The notes under the pieces: model-generated | What the model was told of the DNA's origin: nothing | The model's input: the letters and a program-made list of their open reading frames with translations, nothing else | Databases searched by the model: none | Position numbers and translations under genes: made by a program | Origin: Trichopria drosophilae | Taxonomy: Eukaryota; Arthropoda; Insecta; Hymenoptera; Diapriidae | Direction of reading: 5' to 3' | NCBI GenBank assembly: GCA_030407085.1 | Contig: CM059583.1 | Coordinates: forward strand, 43,617,001 to 43,681,000 | Length of the DNA stretch: 64,000 bases | In this document: one piece after another, positions 36,796-50,240 of the stretch | Position numbering within the stretch: position 1 is the stretch's first letter | Layout of the letters: each line of letters starts with the position of its first letter

Positions 36796-39700
36796 ATATT
36801 TTGTTAGTGGTATTAATTTAGAGGAGCAACTGGGGTTTCCTTTTTATCATATTAGTATATGTCCCTTTGAGTTTATTGCACAGTAACGCACTTGATCTTA
36901 AATCGGTCTAAACACTGATACTAGGACATCAATATTATTTAACTAATAATTATTCCCTTAAATAAATATACCACAGGTAACTGAGTTATTCCCAATTAAA
37001 AAACCAGTTCATTTCATTACTTTTTTTTCAACTTCCTAATGGTGATTGAGTTTGTCAAGTAGATTTTTTTCAATGAGGTACATCCATTTTTAGCCTCCAG
37101 CAGTATGCCAAATTGTGGCATAAAATTTGTTTAACATATTGTCATCAGTTTGTCTTACATTAGATTTGCATTCAATAACCCCGTAAATACTAGGTAACGA
37201 GTTTCAAACGAATGATAAAATATTTATTTTGAAATTTCGTTTTGTTACGTGACATAACAGGTCGAGATGGCTACTATAGTGATGACGACTATATCTGCCA
37301 AACAGATTTCAAATGTGCAAAATCTTTAGTATTAAACAAAAATTATTATGTTTCTTTAAGAATTAAATAATATTAAAAAATGTCTGAGGGAAATGGCCTA
37401 CAGTTTTCGGGCTTTCTAGTGCAAATTCGCAGTGTTGTCATTCACATTTTTACGTGGACTCTTGCAGCTACGGTGCAGAAACGGCGTGATCGTCCGAAAA
37501 TATGCCATAAAAGTCGGGAATACGTCATAATATTGCACCATTCTATCAGTTTGAACCTCGAAGTTAGTGCGAAAAAAAATAAATGGACAAATTACACTAT
37601 TGTAAGCTTTATGTTTTTTTTAAGTATCTGAGCCCATCTGATGTCATTTTGACTTATGATATATTAGAGTCTCAAACAAAATATTTTTTTTGTGCACCTT
37701 GATTCGATTATGTGCGTTATCAATTCCATTAATCATTATGGGAAAAAAGTGTTTTATAAAATACAGTGTTATATCAACATCGTTTAAAAACTAATTAATT
37801 GAACTCTATTTATTAAACAAAAACCAAGCAATGTCTTAAAAGTTCAAATTCTTTATTGAAAAACGGTGATCAAGAGACGAACAAAAATCAGAAAAATGTT
37901 AGGCTGCTACTGAATTTTTGTTGTTATAAGTTTATTTATTTAAAAAATTAACAGTACAGTGCCATTTGAAGTAAACTAATCTTCATGTGATTTAAAATTT
38001 AAAAATATTAATTGGTTTTTATTTATCTGACAAATATGCAAGAATTCATAAAAATCATATAAAAGCTTTTCTTTTATTATAAAAACAAACACCATGTTCT
38101 GTTTCATTTGTACATCCGAATTAAACCTATATCAAGGTTCTTATCAATTGTTTTAGATCGTTGGATTTTAACATAAATTACTTATCCACTGCACAATTAT
38201 TGTTGCATATTTCCGGGGCAATTGTTCCGGTTATTACTTTCTTTAGAAATTACGAAGTTTTACGTGAACTATTAACATACTACAAAGACTTTAATTTCTT
38301 GACCAAGTATTGAATACCCACCAAGAATGGTTTCAAAGATATAAGTAAAATGCACTGAAAACTGTTACCATGTCCACATTGGGCGTCTATAATCCTTTTC
38401 AAACATGAAATGTACATAAGTTTTAGTTTCATGAAACTTGATGTTAAATATTGACAAATGAAATTAAAAGAAGTAAAAAATACCAATCAATTGTAAAATA
38501 AAAGATTCATGTTCAAAGAAATGTATATTTTGTCATTTATTAAATTTTGTTATTACAATAATATGTTAACAGAATTTCATCACATTTTATAAATATCTCG
38601 CGATGACGTCAATGACAAGTAAAAGAAAAAATTATGATGGTCTCTCATTCTCATTTCTTTTTGTAAACTTGAGTTACCATTTTCCTTGAAATTTTTGTGA
38701 TATAAAGCTAATTGGGGAAAAAATACCGTGTATAGAAAACGTTCAGGAGACATTATCCGTAAGAGGAGTGGATACCTACTGCCATGCAAAATTCAAATAT
38801 TTTTAACGACATATTTTTAACAAAAATGTAAAAATTTTCAGTTTAAAAAAACCGCTTATGCATGTTCCTGGTTTCATACATTGTTAAAAGGAAACACACT
38901 ACATTTAACGAACATGTGCTGGAGGCACATTTCAATTCAGACTTGAGAAGATTTTTAATGTCAGACCTTATTAAATTGAATATAAACAAAAAGTGTTGTG
39001 TATGTACCTTGATAGAGTTTCATGTATATTATATCCCCTAAAAGTAGATCCCTGCAACTGCATGGAAAATCACTGTAAAAGTTAATTTAATCTACAGTAC
39101 CCCGATAGAAATTCGGTATAAATATTGGTCAGTTGTTTGTAAATAAACTTGTGTACTGGTCAGTTTGTGAGAAATATAGGCCAGTTTATCATACAAAATG
39201 GAACAAAATCATGGATTGTTTTTTATACCTTTTACAGATAAACTGTGGACATTTTCTGATCTGTTTCTGCAAAAAGGACTCGAAAAGTACGAATATTCAA
39301 CACGAAACAACCTAATAATTTTTCTATCTAGTTTCTAGACTATTTAGGTAATATTATGTAGATGTTTTTTTAACGATAACTTAAATAGTCTGGGCACTTT
39401 TAATGCAGTTTCAGTGCATTTTTTATCCATTTTTGTAGATTTGGAATAGACGTTTTTGAGCGTGAATATTATTAGGAAAAAGATTAAACTTCTTCCAGCA
39501 ACTTTAATATGAGTATAATAGTCATCATCATTCTTATCGTCATTATCACCACATCATCGTCATCATTACTGCTACTGTTATTATTTTCATTAACATTTTC
39601 ATCAATTACTTCGTAGGAGTGCTCAGCACAGACTCATAGGTTTTCTTCATAATTTTCTTGAAATGCTTAATATAATTTAATATGATACTATGGTGGCTAC

Positions 39701-40782
39701 CTGCAGAAAACAATATCATTATTGTAAACGGACGGGAAAGAGTGATCTTATTACCAAACCTATACAATGCAAACGTGGGATGCACACCAATCCAAGCCAA
39801 GCAAATATTCGAGAGATACTGATTATTGCCTTCTAATTTAATAACAACGTACAATATTTCCAAGAACCAAGGGATATGAAAAGAATAACAACTGTGAAAC
39901 GTAAACAACATATGCTAAGGATTGTAAACAGTTCGCTGCATGCGTTCTTCCACATTTATTTCATACATATTTTGAATAATTTAGCTGAATAGTTGTTATA
40001 CAGAATTTTTTGGCAAATCTGTAAACAGTTTTAATCCATTTAATTATATCCACTATGTAGAGAGTTTTGTCACAAAATACTGATATTATGATGTGTGTCT
40101 AGGTATTGCCTGATTTATACAACATAGCGGGCCTTCAATGCATACATATGACAAATATATTTTTCATCTTTTTGAAATTTCATGCACATGTAACTGAATA
40201 TTAGGAAAAGCACATTAAAAATCATGTAAACTTAGTTGATATGTACATTCTTAAACGGCATTGAAATTTAATGAACACGTACAGTAAATTATTTAATTTC
40301 TTTATGCGTGAAACATAACAAAATTACTCTGAGACTTATGTTCCTGCATATTCATCAAAATTTCATGTAATTTTAAGAGTTTACTTCATGATATAGGGTA
40401 GCCACTTACTAAAATAATTAATGTTCTAATAGATACTATCTCCAAAAACAACTTATTTTTATTTCAAGTGATTTGGATAAATTTTATTTGTCTTAACAGA
40501 CATTCTGAATAAATCAAATCTGATAATAAAATAAATCTGAATAGTAGGCGATAAAACTATATATAATATAATTTTGACTTATTTTTTCCTCTCAGAAGAT
40601 GATGACAGGCACAGATGCATACAAAACAGGTTTTTTAAGTTTAGTACCTTTTTTAAATGCCACAATAAGAAAATTCAATTTGACTTTTATTTATACGATT
40701 TTAATATAACTATTTTCAATGTTAAAAATTCTACGGTATTCCTCATTTATAATCCCACAACTCGCGGACCGTATTGCAGTCC
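36796..40782. other. Intergenic, nothing recognised
   Basis: AT-rich. Contains a perfect CRE palindrome TGACGTCA (38604-38611) and a TCATCA-type simple-sequence stretch at 39522-39605. Short ORFs are not supported. Confidence 0.45.
39522..39605. repeat. Cryptic TCATCA/TTATCA simple-sequence stretch
   Basis: Irregular ATCATC, TCGTCATTATC and ATTACTGCTACTG trinucleotide-like iterations. Confidence 0.55.
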
Positions 40783-41510
40783 GTATTCTACATGAAATTT
40801 CAAGCAAAAAAGTCCTTTGCCAAAATTGGATCCGATGCATACAATTTGATTGGCGCTTTGTTGAAGTTTAGAACAAAAAATGTACTCTTTTTAAATAACT
40901 TGTCTTTTTTTAAGTTATCTTAACAACATTAAAAAAATGCCAAGTTTTGAGGTTTTAGGCGATTATCTAATTTCGATAAAGCGCTAATGAAACAATACTA
41001 TGATAAAGTCGTAGCTCTTGAAAAAATGTACAATTTGACCCCTAATACGAGTCGATACAATAAAAATAGAGCCTAAAAGGACCCTCTGAAATTATATGAA
41101 ATTAAGGGGCTCTTTTTGAGCTGAATTTTCATAAAATCTCATTGGATTAGAAGTTAAATTGTTCATTTTTCAAGGATTGTTCGTTCTACAACTTCCTCTA
41201 GTGGTATTTCATTAGCTATTTATCAAAATGAGATAAACGCGAACCCCCCAAAAATGTGCATTTTTTACTTTTTTTATGATTATAGCAAAAGAAATATTCA
41301 TTTTAGGATAAAGAACCTCAGAGATGAATGTTAGAGTTTAAAACTGACTTTAAAATAAGCATAATTTTGTTGAGATAACTTAAAAAAAAAAAACAAGTTA
41401 TTGCAAAAAGAGTGATTTTTGTTCTAAACAATGGCTTGTCAATCAAATTGTGGGCATCACATCTAATTTTGGTACAGGGTAATTTTTTGCTTGAAATTTC
41501 ACGCAGAATA
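40783..41510. repeat. ~730-bp almost complete palindrome (foldback element)
   Basis: The ends GTATTCT..TGAAATTTCAAGC and GCTTGAAATTTCACGCAGAATAC are inverted. Paired inner landmarks are TTTAGAACAAAAA, AATAACTTGT, AAGTTATCT, GCTAATGAAA and AGGGTCC/GGACCCT. Arms meet near 41090. The left arm lacks about 110 bp present in the right. Non-coding. Confidence 0.7.
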
Positions 41511-42943
41511 CATACCTCAAATTCGGTCTTGTTTGGTAGAACGAAATTTATTTTATTATTAAATTTTTAATTATTAAATTTAAATGTTTTGGTTCTTGTT
41601 AGAATTTTTGTACGGGAATGTCTGATGTGGATCAATATATGAAATATTCGTCCGTATAGAATTTTATTGAAGTACAAGTATGTATACAATACTAGCTGGT
41701 ATACGAAAGTAGATTTTAATGTAAATTGATGCCTGAAAATGCACGTAATTGAGACAGAAACAGTAATGCCTCATTCCATATGATACGACAAGTTCATCTC
41801 TACAAATACACAACTTTCATAATGCGAGATGAAAATGTAGAACGTGAAAATTGAATAATGTAAATTTATTATGTATTCTTAAAAATTATGTTCAAATGAA
41901 TGTGATGATTGAAAATATCTTTATGAAGTTTTATTTTGATTTGTGATTACATTTCGATACAAAATTACATTTTTTATGAATTCTGCAAATACCGATCTGG
42001 TTACCTTTATACAGTATAATTAGCAGAAAACGAGAACATTTACTGCCCAAGTTTCAACCAATTTTTCTACTACTTTGTTGCATTTCGGAGAGTAGCTACA
42101 CTTTATAAATTTAACACTTGATTTTTCCAGTTAACTTATTAACGGAGAGGCATAAAAATAAAACAATCTTAAAATTTTAAATAAATTTAATGTAAAAGTC
42201 AGAACGTTGAGATTAAACCATATTGCACACGAGACTTAATTCCCAAGAAAGCTGACTTTTGCTGTGGACAATTTTTTATGTGAAATTTATTTTCATATAA
42301 TTTCGAAAGTTTTATTTATTTTTTGATAGATTAGGTTAGATAATAATATGTCTAGTTTAGCATAGACGTTTTTTAATTTAAAAAAGTTAAATTAACCTTT
42401 TAAGTCCCAAATGTGTACAATTCGCACACGGATTTCAGCATAGTTTTATTTATACGATAACAATTTTTGAAAAATGGAAACATATATATCCTACTAGTTT
42501 TAAGATCGCTCTTTCGATTGGCGCTACTGAAATTTTCGAGAAATGACGTTTACCACTTTTTTTTACATTTTTTATATTGATAAAAACGCGATTTTTCAGC
42601 CACAGTTTTTTTAAAATGCATTTTTAACTCTGATATCGTTATTTTTCCGATCACCTTCTAACCTATCAGAAACGTGTTCCCGATTGTTTTAGTTTAAAAT
42701 TATACATTCACATATTTTGATATAGATGATGTAGATGATATAGATGATTTTGATATAGAAGACGAGCTCTTTTTCCATTTCCTATATAGAACCAATATAA
42801 CTATAAAAAAAATAATTTTCTCGTTTAGTGTTATTATTATAATTGTTATTAACAAATAAAATGGAAAAAACGGCGTTTTTTTTCGAATAAATTCATTTTT
42901 GCAAACTACACAAGGTTTTTTTTTTACTATAGATTTATTTATA
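41511..42943. other. Intergenic with a short GATATAGAT microsatellite
   Basis: AT-rich. Near 42716-42765 are irregular GATATAGATGAT repeats. Nothing else recognised. Confidence 0.45.
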
Positions 42944-43278
42944 CGGGGTTTTGGGGTCGTTGATTACGAATCCGATGTTAGTTTTACCAAATTCAAAATG
43001 GCGGATCCAATATGGCGGCCAAAAAAGTTTTAAATGCCTTATTTTCAACAAAAGTTGTTACTCGGGGGTTTTGGGAGTCAGTATTTTGAATTTTCAAAAT
43101 ATGACTTCAAATTCGTAATCTCCGGCCCCAAAAACCCCTGAGTAACAAAATTTCAAGCGAATCCGATGAACTTGAAAAATTCGTCCGTCATATTGAATCC
43201 GACATTTTGAATTTTTAAAATCTGACTTCAAATTCGTAATCAGCGCCCCAAAAAACTCCGGAATAACAAATTTCAGCT
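42944..43278. repeat. GGCGGATCC foldback repeat, copy 2
   Basis: A forward unit (GGTTTTGGGGTCGTTGATTA ... AAAATGGCGGATCCAATATG) is followed by inverted units (TGACTTCAAATTCGTAATC, CCCCAAAAA). At least three units with alternating orientation. Confidence 0.65.
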
Positions 43279-43959
43279 ATTTTCCATGTAAAGAAAAATG
43301 TATGCCGCAAAGGGTTAAAGGGTTAAGAGACTCTTGTAATTCCTCCGATGAATTAATTTATAAATAATGTTCATGATTATGTTATCCCATTAACGCCCAA
43401 GAGTACATGATTTTTCATTCTGGTTGCACGACTTTTTTAGAAACCAAACCATCCATCGAATTAGACGTCAGTTCATATTCAAATGTTTTCTGGGTTTCTC
43501 TTCAAGATTAAAAAAAAGATCTCACTCCATCGATTTTTAGACATATTAAATGTAAAAGGTGAAAATTGAAAAAGTATCATTATTGGGTAAAAACGATATT
43601 AATTTTTTGTTCTAGAAAAGAATAAAAAGTAACAATAAAAATGTGAAGTAAATTAAGATTTACTTTTTATGATATCAATACATTTTATACGTTGTATGCC
43701 CAATCGTTCCTCTGAAGGAGTGATATTAAGATTTTATCAATGAAATTATTTTATAATATTTCTGTGCATTTTCTATTAAGACCAAACTAACATGTTCAAA
43801 AATACTTAAAATTGCTACAGTATCAAAATTTATGATTTGTATAAAAAAAATAAGTTAATTAATTACTTCTCAAAATAAGAAAAGCAATATTTTTGCTCTT
43901 ACTTAAATATTACCACGATTAACACGATTTGTTTGTTGGTACAGTTTGATTTTTATTTT

Positions 43960-44210
43960 AGGTATTCGGTGGGAAGAGCAAAACTACATAAACTGTACAT
44001 TATCTCGTCACTCGAGATGATCATCTACGTATCAAGTATACCTCATAGGCTTTCCCCTCCACCAAAGGAGAATTGTGACTCTGAATGTATTAAACGAATC
44101 GTCTGAACGAAGTTGACTCAGTAAGGCCGCTTAAACACAAGGCAGTCGTTTTCCATCCTTTGTCGTAGAAAGAAATTCCACATTTTACGGATGAAAGTGA
44201 TTACAAAAAG
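43960..44210 (+). other. Candidate non-coding first exon / promoter region of painless copy 1
   Basis: This block is clearly less AT-rich than its flanks, has no long open frame, and ends in a strong splice donor (AAAAAG then GTAAGTCAG, 44211 on). The first good acceptor before the coding ATG of copy 1 is TTTACTAG at 46258-46259, which would make a ~2.05-kb 5' UTR intron. A CTCAGT initiator-like string lies near 44118. This is inference from composition and splice signals only. Confidence 0.45.
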
Positions 44211-46259
44211 GTAAGTCAGTAAAACATATGACCTAGATAAACTAACTTATTTGGAACTTTAAGGGGCAATTAACTTTTATAGAATAACAATTGCAACATC
44301 AGTTTTATAGAATTTTCGGTTGAAGGCTACGGCGTTTCCGCTGGTAAATAATCTACAACGTGTTGCAGATTAACGAATTCAAGTTTCGAGCACGAAAATG
44401 TGCATTTTTATTACATTGAATTCAATAATAATAAATATTAATACTTATATTAGATTGTAAACAATTTTACTGTACTAAACGTGTCGAAGTAAATGACAAT
44501 TATAATCTCATTTATCTCATTAAACTTTTTTTAAATAATATCAATAAACAGTAATAAGTGATTTTCTTCATTTGTTATATATTTTTATATCGAAGATAAA
44601 TTTGTTAACTTGGGTAACAGCCGATGACGACGTGCCATGTAATAAGTAAAATTATTTTTTAATTCGAGTGTACAAAATTTATGAAATATGAATTGTTATA
44701 GTATTGATCGAGATGCTTACTTCTTAAAATCATTTCTTTTATTAAGAAAAATTAGTACTGACAAAAAATTTAAATATACAATTTATAAGGTATACAGAAA
44801 TTGTCACTTTTAACTTTATTATTAACGAACTATATGTGACTATACTTTAGAAAACAGAATAACCAACAATCAAACTGCACTATCATTTTCAAAGTGCAAA
44901 CGTGCAATATACCTACTTACATGTCTAAAGTACCAATTTATATTTCACGGTTTGGCAGCTGTCTGTGGTGTTTTAGCACACAATCTTATTCCGTTTAAAT
45001 ATACGTTTAATTAAATATTTTGATAAATAAAATACCTTTATGAATCTGCATAGATTTATTTTTATTGTTTGCTAATAATTTGCTAAAATTTATACTAATA
45101 CCATTAAATATTAAATAATTAAGAATGAAATAATGATTTACTTAATAACTGCAAATTGTATTGATATGTAGTTTTTGATAATAAGTTGAATATTTGATAT
45201 AATTTCAAAGAAACTGCCCAAAATGCCAAAACAAAAATTGTGTTAGATTTTAATAATACTTCGAATAGGTAGTTTTTTTGGGTCACTGATTTCGAATATG
45301 GAGTCAGATTTTGGAAATTCAAAATGGCCGATCCAATATAGCGGACGAATTTTTAAACATCGAAAAGAATCATTTCAATCTTGTTACTATGGGAATTTCG
45401 GGGCCGCTGATTATAAATCTGCTAATGATGAAAATTTCAAAATGGATATAGTTGAAACACAAATTAAAAATAACGAGTAACAAGTTTTAAGCAGAATGGT
45501 TCGACTTTTCAAAAAGTGTCCGCCATATTGGATCAGCCATTTTGAATTTCCAAAATCTGACTTCTGATTCATAATCAACGACCCCAAAAACCTATGAGTA
45601 ACAAGTTTCAAGCTGTTTTAGAAACTTTTTATGCAGAACTTGAGTGAACACAATGTCATACTTCATTACGAAAATTTTGAAAAAATCGTGAAAACTATAC
45701 CGTCGTATATTTTTGTCTTGGACAGCGTCATCGTATTCAGTACACCTTCGACTGTCTAAAAATGAATTTGATTTTAATTTACATAAATTCCAGAATTTGT
45801 TAGTCTAATTTATACCATGACGAAGATTTGCGTTTTTCCGGCAGTCTGGGAAAAGTACAAATGACGAAGATCTTCGTCGTCGGTATTCAAGGAGTTAAAG
45901 ACAATAAACGACTAAACTCATTATAGATATACTGAAATAAGATCGTATACAAAAATGTTTATACCTAAAAGTAATATGATGCAGTTATATGAATTTGCGT
46001 ATAAATAGTTCATTCAAAATAAATCTCTTCACATAAACCATAATAGACTTGTCATGGAATTGATCATGATATCATCAATCAAATAACATTTTTATCTCTA
46101 AAACTTTATCTCTATTCTGGAAATTCATCAAAACCAAATGAAGTGAAATTTGATCTCTGATCAGCTATTCAATAATATTTATTCAGGTTAATGTAAAATA
46201 TATCATTGAGATTAATATTTTCATCTATGTAATAATTATATTTTTATGTTATTTACTAG
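44211..46259 (+). other. Probable 5' UTR intron of painless copy 1
   Basis: AT-rich sequence between the candidate donor at 44211 and the acceptor at 46258-46259. It has no coding potential that I can see. It contains one copy of the 'GGCGGATCC' foldback repeat (45273-45612). Confidence 0.35.
45273..45612. repeat. GGCGGATCC foldback repeat, copy 3
   Basis: The left arm GGGTCACTGATTTCGAATATG ... AAAATGGCCGATCC and right arm CCATATTGGATCAGCCATTT ... AATCAACGACCCC are good inverses. A third partial unit lies in the middle (GGGGCCGCTGATTA). Within the probable 5' intron of painless copy 1. Confidence 0.7.
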
Positions 46260-46267
46260 GAATCAAA

Positions 46268-49073
46268 ATGACACCAGAAGACGAAGTGCTGCAACTGCAG
46301 TTGTTGCACGATCCAAGCGTTGCACTCTACAAACGACTCTTAAAAACCTTCGAGTCTCGTGATCTTATTTCATTTGAAAGGCTTGTGGATAGAGAATTAC
46401 AGAAACATCCTCCAACTTTTGATATAAATTATATTTATGAACATCCGACAAGCAAAACTTTCTTGGATATTGCTTGTAGCAATGGCTGGCCAGAATTTAT
46501 CGAGTTCCTCGTGCAAAATGGCGCCGATCCAAATAGACTCAACAAAATTCACAATCGAGCACCAATACACTTTGCAGTTGAAGAAAATCACGTGGCAGTT
46601 CTTGAAAAGTTGCTTCAAGATCCTCATATCGATCCAAACATTGAAGCAGGATCGAATACTGGGGTAACTCCGCTTCACATCGCTGTCAAGCATCAGTATT
46701 TCGACTGTGTCAAGTTATTGCTGAATGCTGGTGCTAGTCCGAATATTCCAAATAGCAGAGGAATGACGCCGTTGCATTTGGCAGCAACATTAAAAAATGG
46801 CCTTATGGTTCAATTTATCATGGATAAGAGTGACTTCGTTGATGTTGATAGTTATAGAGATGCTAGAAACAATACTGCCAGGGAAATACTTAAGAAAAAC
46901 TTTCCTGACCTCGTCTTACCTGCAGTTACAGAACAAAAAATTGATGCGAATCAATTTCGAAGTTACTTGTATGCCAATCATGAAACAAAATTTCTAGAGA
47001 ACCTTGAAAAGGTAAGTTTTTTAAGTTTGATTTTCGATAGTAAGTAATCTACAAATAATGGTTATAATTTCAGTATTTACCATGTATCTTTTCTGTGATT
47101 GTAGGTAGAGTATGCGTCTCTTCCAAACAAAAGGGAACTATTAAAAATAGCGGCAAAAAATAATTTAATCGCAGCTTTTACGGAACTTATGAGAAGAGGA
47201 TGCGATCTGGATGGTACGACTCTCCAGGAAATTGCGGAAGAGGCAGTCAGAAGAGGTCACTCGGAAATCTTGAAAGTATTGCTGGATGTTGATAGGACTC
47301 TGGCAAATAAATTACTGCTTCCTGCTGCTAGAGAATTAGGAATGCCATACCGATCTGGACCAAAGCGTGTCGATAACCGAGTAGCCTGTTTGAAACTTAT
47401 TTTGGATCAAGATCACGTGAATGTTCGGTGCGAAGATGGTGAGTTATATTCAATAAATCGATATTAATTAGATTCTTCATGCATAACCCAAACATTGTTT
47501 TTCAGACAAAGGGAATACTCCATTACATTATGCTGCCAGAGCCAAGTCACGGGAAGCCTTGGACCTTCTGCTAGAAAAAGGAAGTTACATAGGTCACATG
47601 AACCATTTTGGTATACCACCATTAGCTCACATTTCGCCAGAAATTTTGTCCGACTATTTCGATAGTTGCATTGAAAGCAAAAAAGAGCGCCAAGATGATT
47701 TTGAGATAATCTTTAAGTACCACTGTCTTGTTCCGCACGCGATAAAAAGTAACAGCGAAGATACTTTGATCGAATCGCAAGCAAAAATAAACTCTGGCAA
47801 TATACACGGCGAAACTGATGTTCTCAGCTATGTGGCTCAACATCGATCTTTAAAATTCGTTTTGAAACACCCACTCATATCGTCATTTCTCTATCTAAAA
47901 TGGCAAAGGATGAGATACGCTTTTTACGTGAACTTTCTCTTTTATTTATTATTTTATCTCATTTTTAACGCGTATATATTGATCACGACATATGGTTTGT
48001 CGAATAACTTACCTGTGAACGGTACATCAAATTCCACTGAAATTCAGGATGTAGGATTTCGATACATAGATTTACTATTCACTTTAACCTGTATCGCTCT
48101 TATATTGCTATCTATTCGAGAAATAATCCAATTTATCTCATCACCTTGTAACTACTTATCAGGTTTAGACAACTGGCTAGAGATAATATTGATCATTTTT
48201 GGATTCTGTGTGTTGTGTAATGTTGGTCCTCAAATAGGAGCACTGGCGATACTTTTGTCTGCTTGGAAACTTGTGGTCCAAATTGGACAACATCCTAAGA
48301 TGTCAACAGGAATCGAAATGTTCAAGACGGTTACAAGAAACTTCGTAAAATTTTTGTTTCTGTATATTTTTCTTATAATAGCATTTGCTTTGTCGTTCTT
48401 CATGCTATTCCGAGACGCTGATGATCAAAACTTCCCTGACCCTGGACATTCCCTGTTCAAAACAATCGTAATGCTAACTGGCGAATTCGAAGCTGGCGAC
48501 ATTCCCTTCGTGAAACATCCTGGTTTCAGTCATTTAGTATTTGTTGGATTTATATTTCTCATTGCTATTGTTCTGCTGAATCTGCTGACTGGATTGGCAG
48601 TCAGTAATATCGCTGAAATTCTGGCTGAGGCGGAATTGGTTGGTCTGATCTCCAGAACTCGATTAGCTGCTTACGCCGAGAACCTTGCCATTGGTACGTC
48701 CACTTTTCAAAAAACTCACGATTGTTGTTTCTGCTCATATTTGCCGATTAATAAATTACGACTAAGCCCCTTCCGATTTGTGGCAAAGAAAGTTCTATTA
48801 TTCCCACAGTTCTTACCACACGAAACTTTAAGCGTTAAGCCGTTTAAACACAATGAACTAGTCATCGGCGGAAAGAACCAAAAGGGGCGAAAATGTATGA
48901 AGTTGAAAATGGATCCTAACGTAGTAGAATCGGCAAAAGCTATTATTGTGCTTCGTAATCAAACCTCGAACGAAGATAAAGTTCAAAAAGAATTTGAGGC
49001 TGTGAAACTTAGACTATCTCGTGTTGAGGAGTTGTTAGAAGCATTTTGTAATAAACAATCAAATGTAAATTAG
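46268..49073 (+). CDS. pain: Painless-type TRPA cation channel, copy 1 (complete, 3 exons)
   Basis: Complete channel gene of 881 codons. Exons are 46268-47011 (ends in phase 0, donor GTAAGT), 47105-47438 (ends in phase 1, donor GTGAGT) and 47506-49073 (TAG stop). The introns are only 93 and 67 bp. Ankyrin repeats are visible at residues ~62-175 (TPLHIAV, TPLHLAA, 'ASPNIPNS') and ~362-400 (GNTPLHYAA). S1 is at ~498-521, S2 at ~546-566, S3 at ~582-600, S4 at ~603-617, S5 at ~641-661 and S6 at ~702-726. The pore signature MLTGEFEAGD is at 682-691. Two N-glycosylation sequons (N531, N535) lie in the S1-S2 loop, and the last ~30 residues look like a coiled coil. Length and signatures match Drosophila Painless (about 913 aa), including the phrase 'LISSFL(Y/F)LKW' before S1 and the post-ankyrin 'DSYR...FP.L.LP' segment. 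The expected role is a plasma-membrane cation channel in nociceptive neurons. The start ATG sits 9 bp after a plausible acceptor (46258-46259), so a non-coding first exon is likely. Family assignment is secure; the exact orthologue is not. Confidence 0.95.
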
Positions 49074-50240
49074 TTCGTGTTAGTATCATATGCGACGAGG
49101 TTATCGAATGTGTTCATGTATATTTTCATTATTGATGTAAATGATGCTAATTTCATTTATTATTATAAAAGTTACGTAGAAAATAGTCCATGTAAGAAAA
49201 AACATAAATATCACTATAAAGTATAACAATCATGGAGTTTCACAAACAGTCATAAAGGCATTAAAACCATCTGAGAAACCTATTTATGTACTGTTATATG
49301 GGTTACACCATTTGCCAGCAAGTTACGGTACATTGGAAACATTTTTATTTCTTGTACATATGTTAAAACTATGTAAAGTTTTACTGAAGTTTGTGCCTTA
49401 ACGCAACGTTCGTTCGTGTTAGAAACTTTTAGTGATCTGTTCCGATACTACTCTCTCTACTACATTATGCAAGACTGTCGAAATTTCTTTTGAAAAAAGA
49501 AAGGAAATTCTTTTAGGAATTTTTTAAGAAGCATTATGATTTAAAATATGAGTGATTTTGAATCTTTTTGTAAATGTTACTACTAATATTGCCCTGTAAG
49601 ATTTATAGGTATATTGAACTTTTATATTAATTATATTGTACCATATTATCGTTTTCATCTGCTCATAAAACAAATACCATTTTTTACTCATTTGAAAATT
49701 TTTTTATTTACATAATGGACTGATGCTTTTATACACTTTTGTCAGTTTGCAACTAAGTCTAATTAATACGAAAAAAATCTTTGTACAAAAACTAAATTAA
49801 CAATTTATGGCAGAAATAAGTATCGTGCCTTTTGAGATTTTATGACTTTTTGATGATTAGAATTAACTTCTCCCAAGTTATTAATTGTTATATTACTCTT
49901 ATAGGACGTATAGTTTATATATATATGCAAATTTCGTTGTTAAATCTTCGATCACGTAGTGAAATATTATATATTTAAGTTTTATACCTTCGAAAAACTC
50001 ATTATAAAATGCAAATATGTATATTTAAAAATTATTTGCAAGATTATTAACTTTCCTGAATGTAAATAATTTTATGAGATAAATACAAGGTGGCAATTTA
50101 TTAAAGTACGTTTCTTAAATTGCAGACATGTTACTGTTAATTTTTTATTTCTCCACATCTTTCTAGTGTAATTATTCTGTGGAATCATCAGCAATATATA
50201 TCCTGTGCAAAATCTTATATTAATAAAATTGAATAAAGAT
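49074..50240 (+). other. Probable 3' UTR and polyadenylation region of painless copy 1
   Basis: The sequence after the stop codon is AT-rich and non-coding. The first clear AATAAA hexamers I noticed are at 50222-50227 and 50232-50237, which would give a 3' UTR of about 1.15 kb. Shorter variants with non-canonical signals cannot be excluded. Confidence 0.3.
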
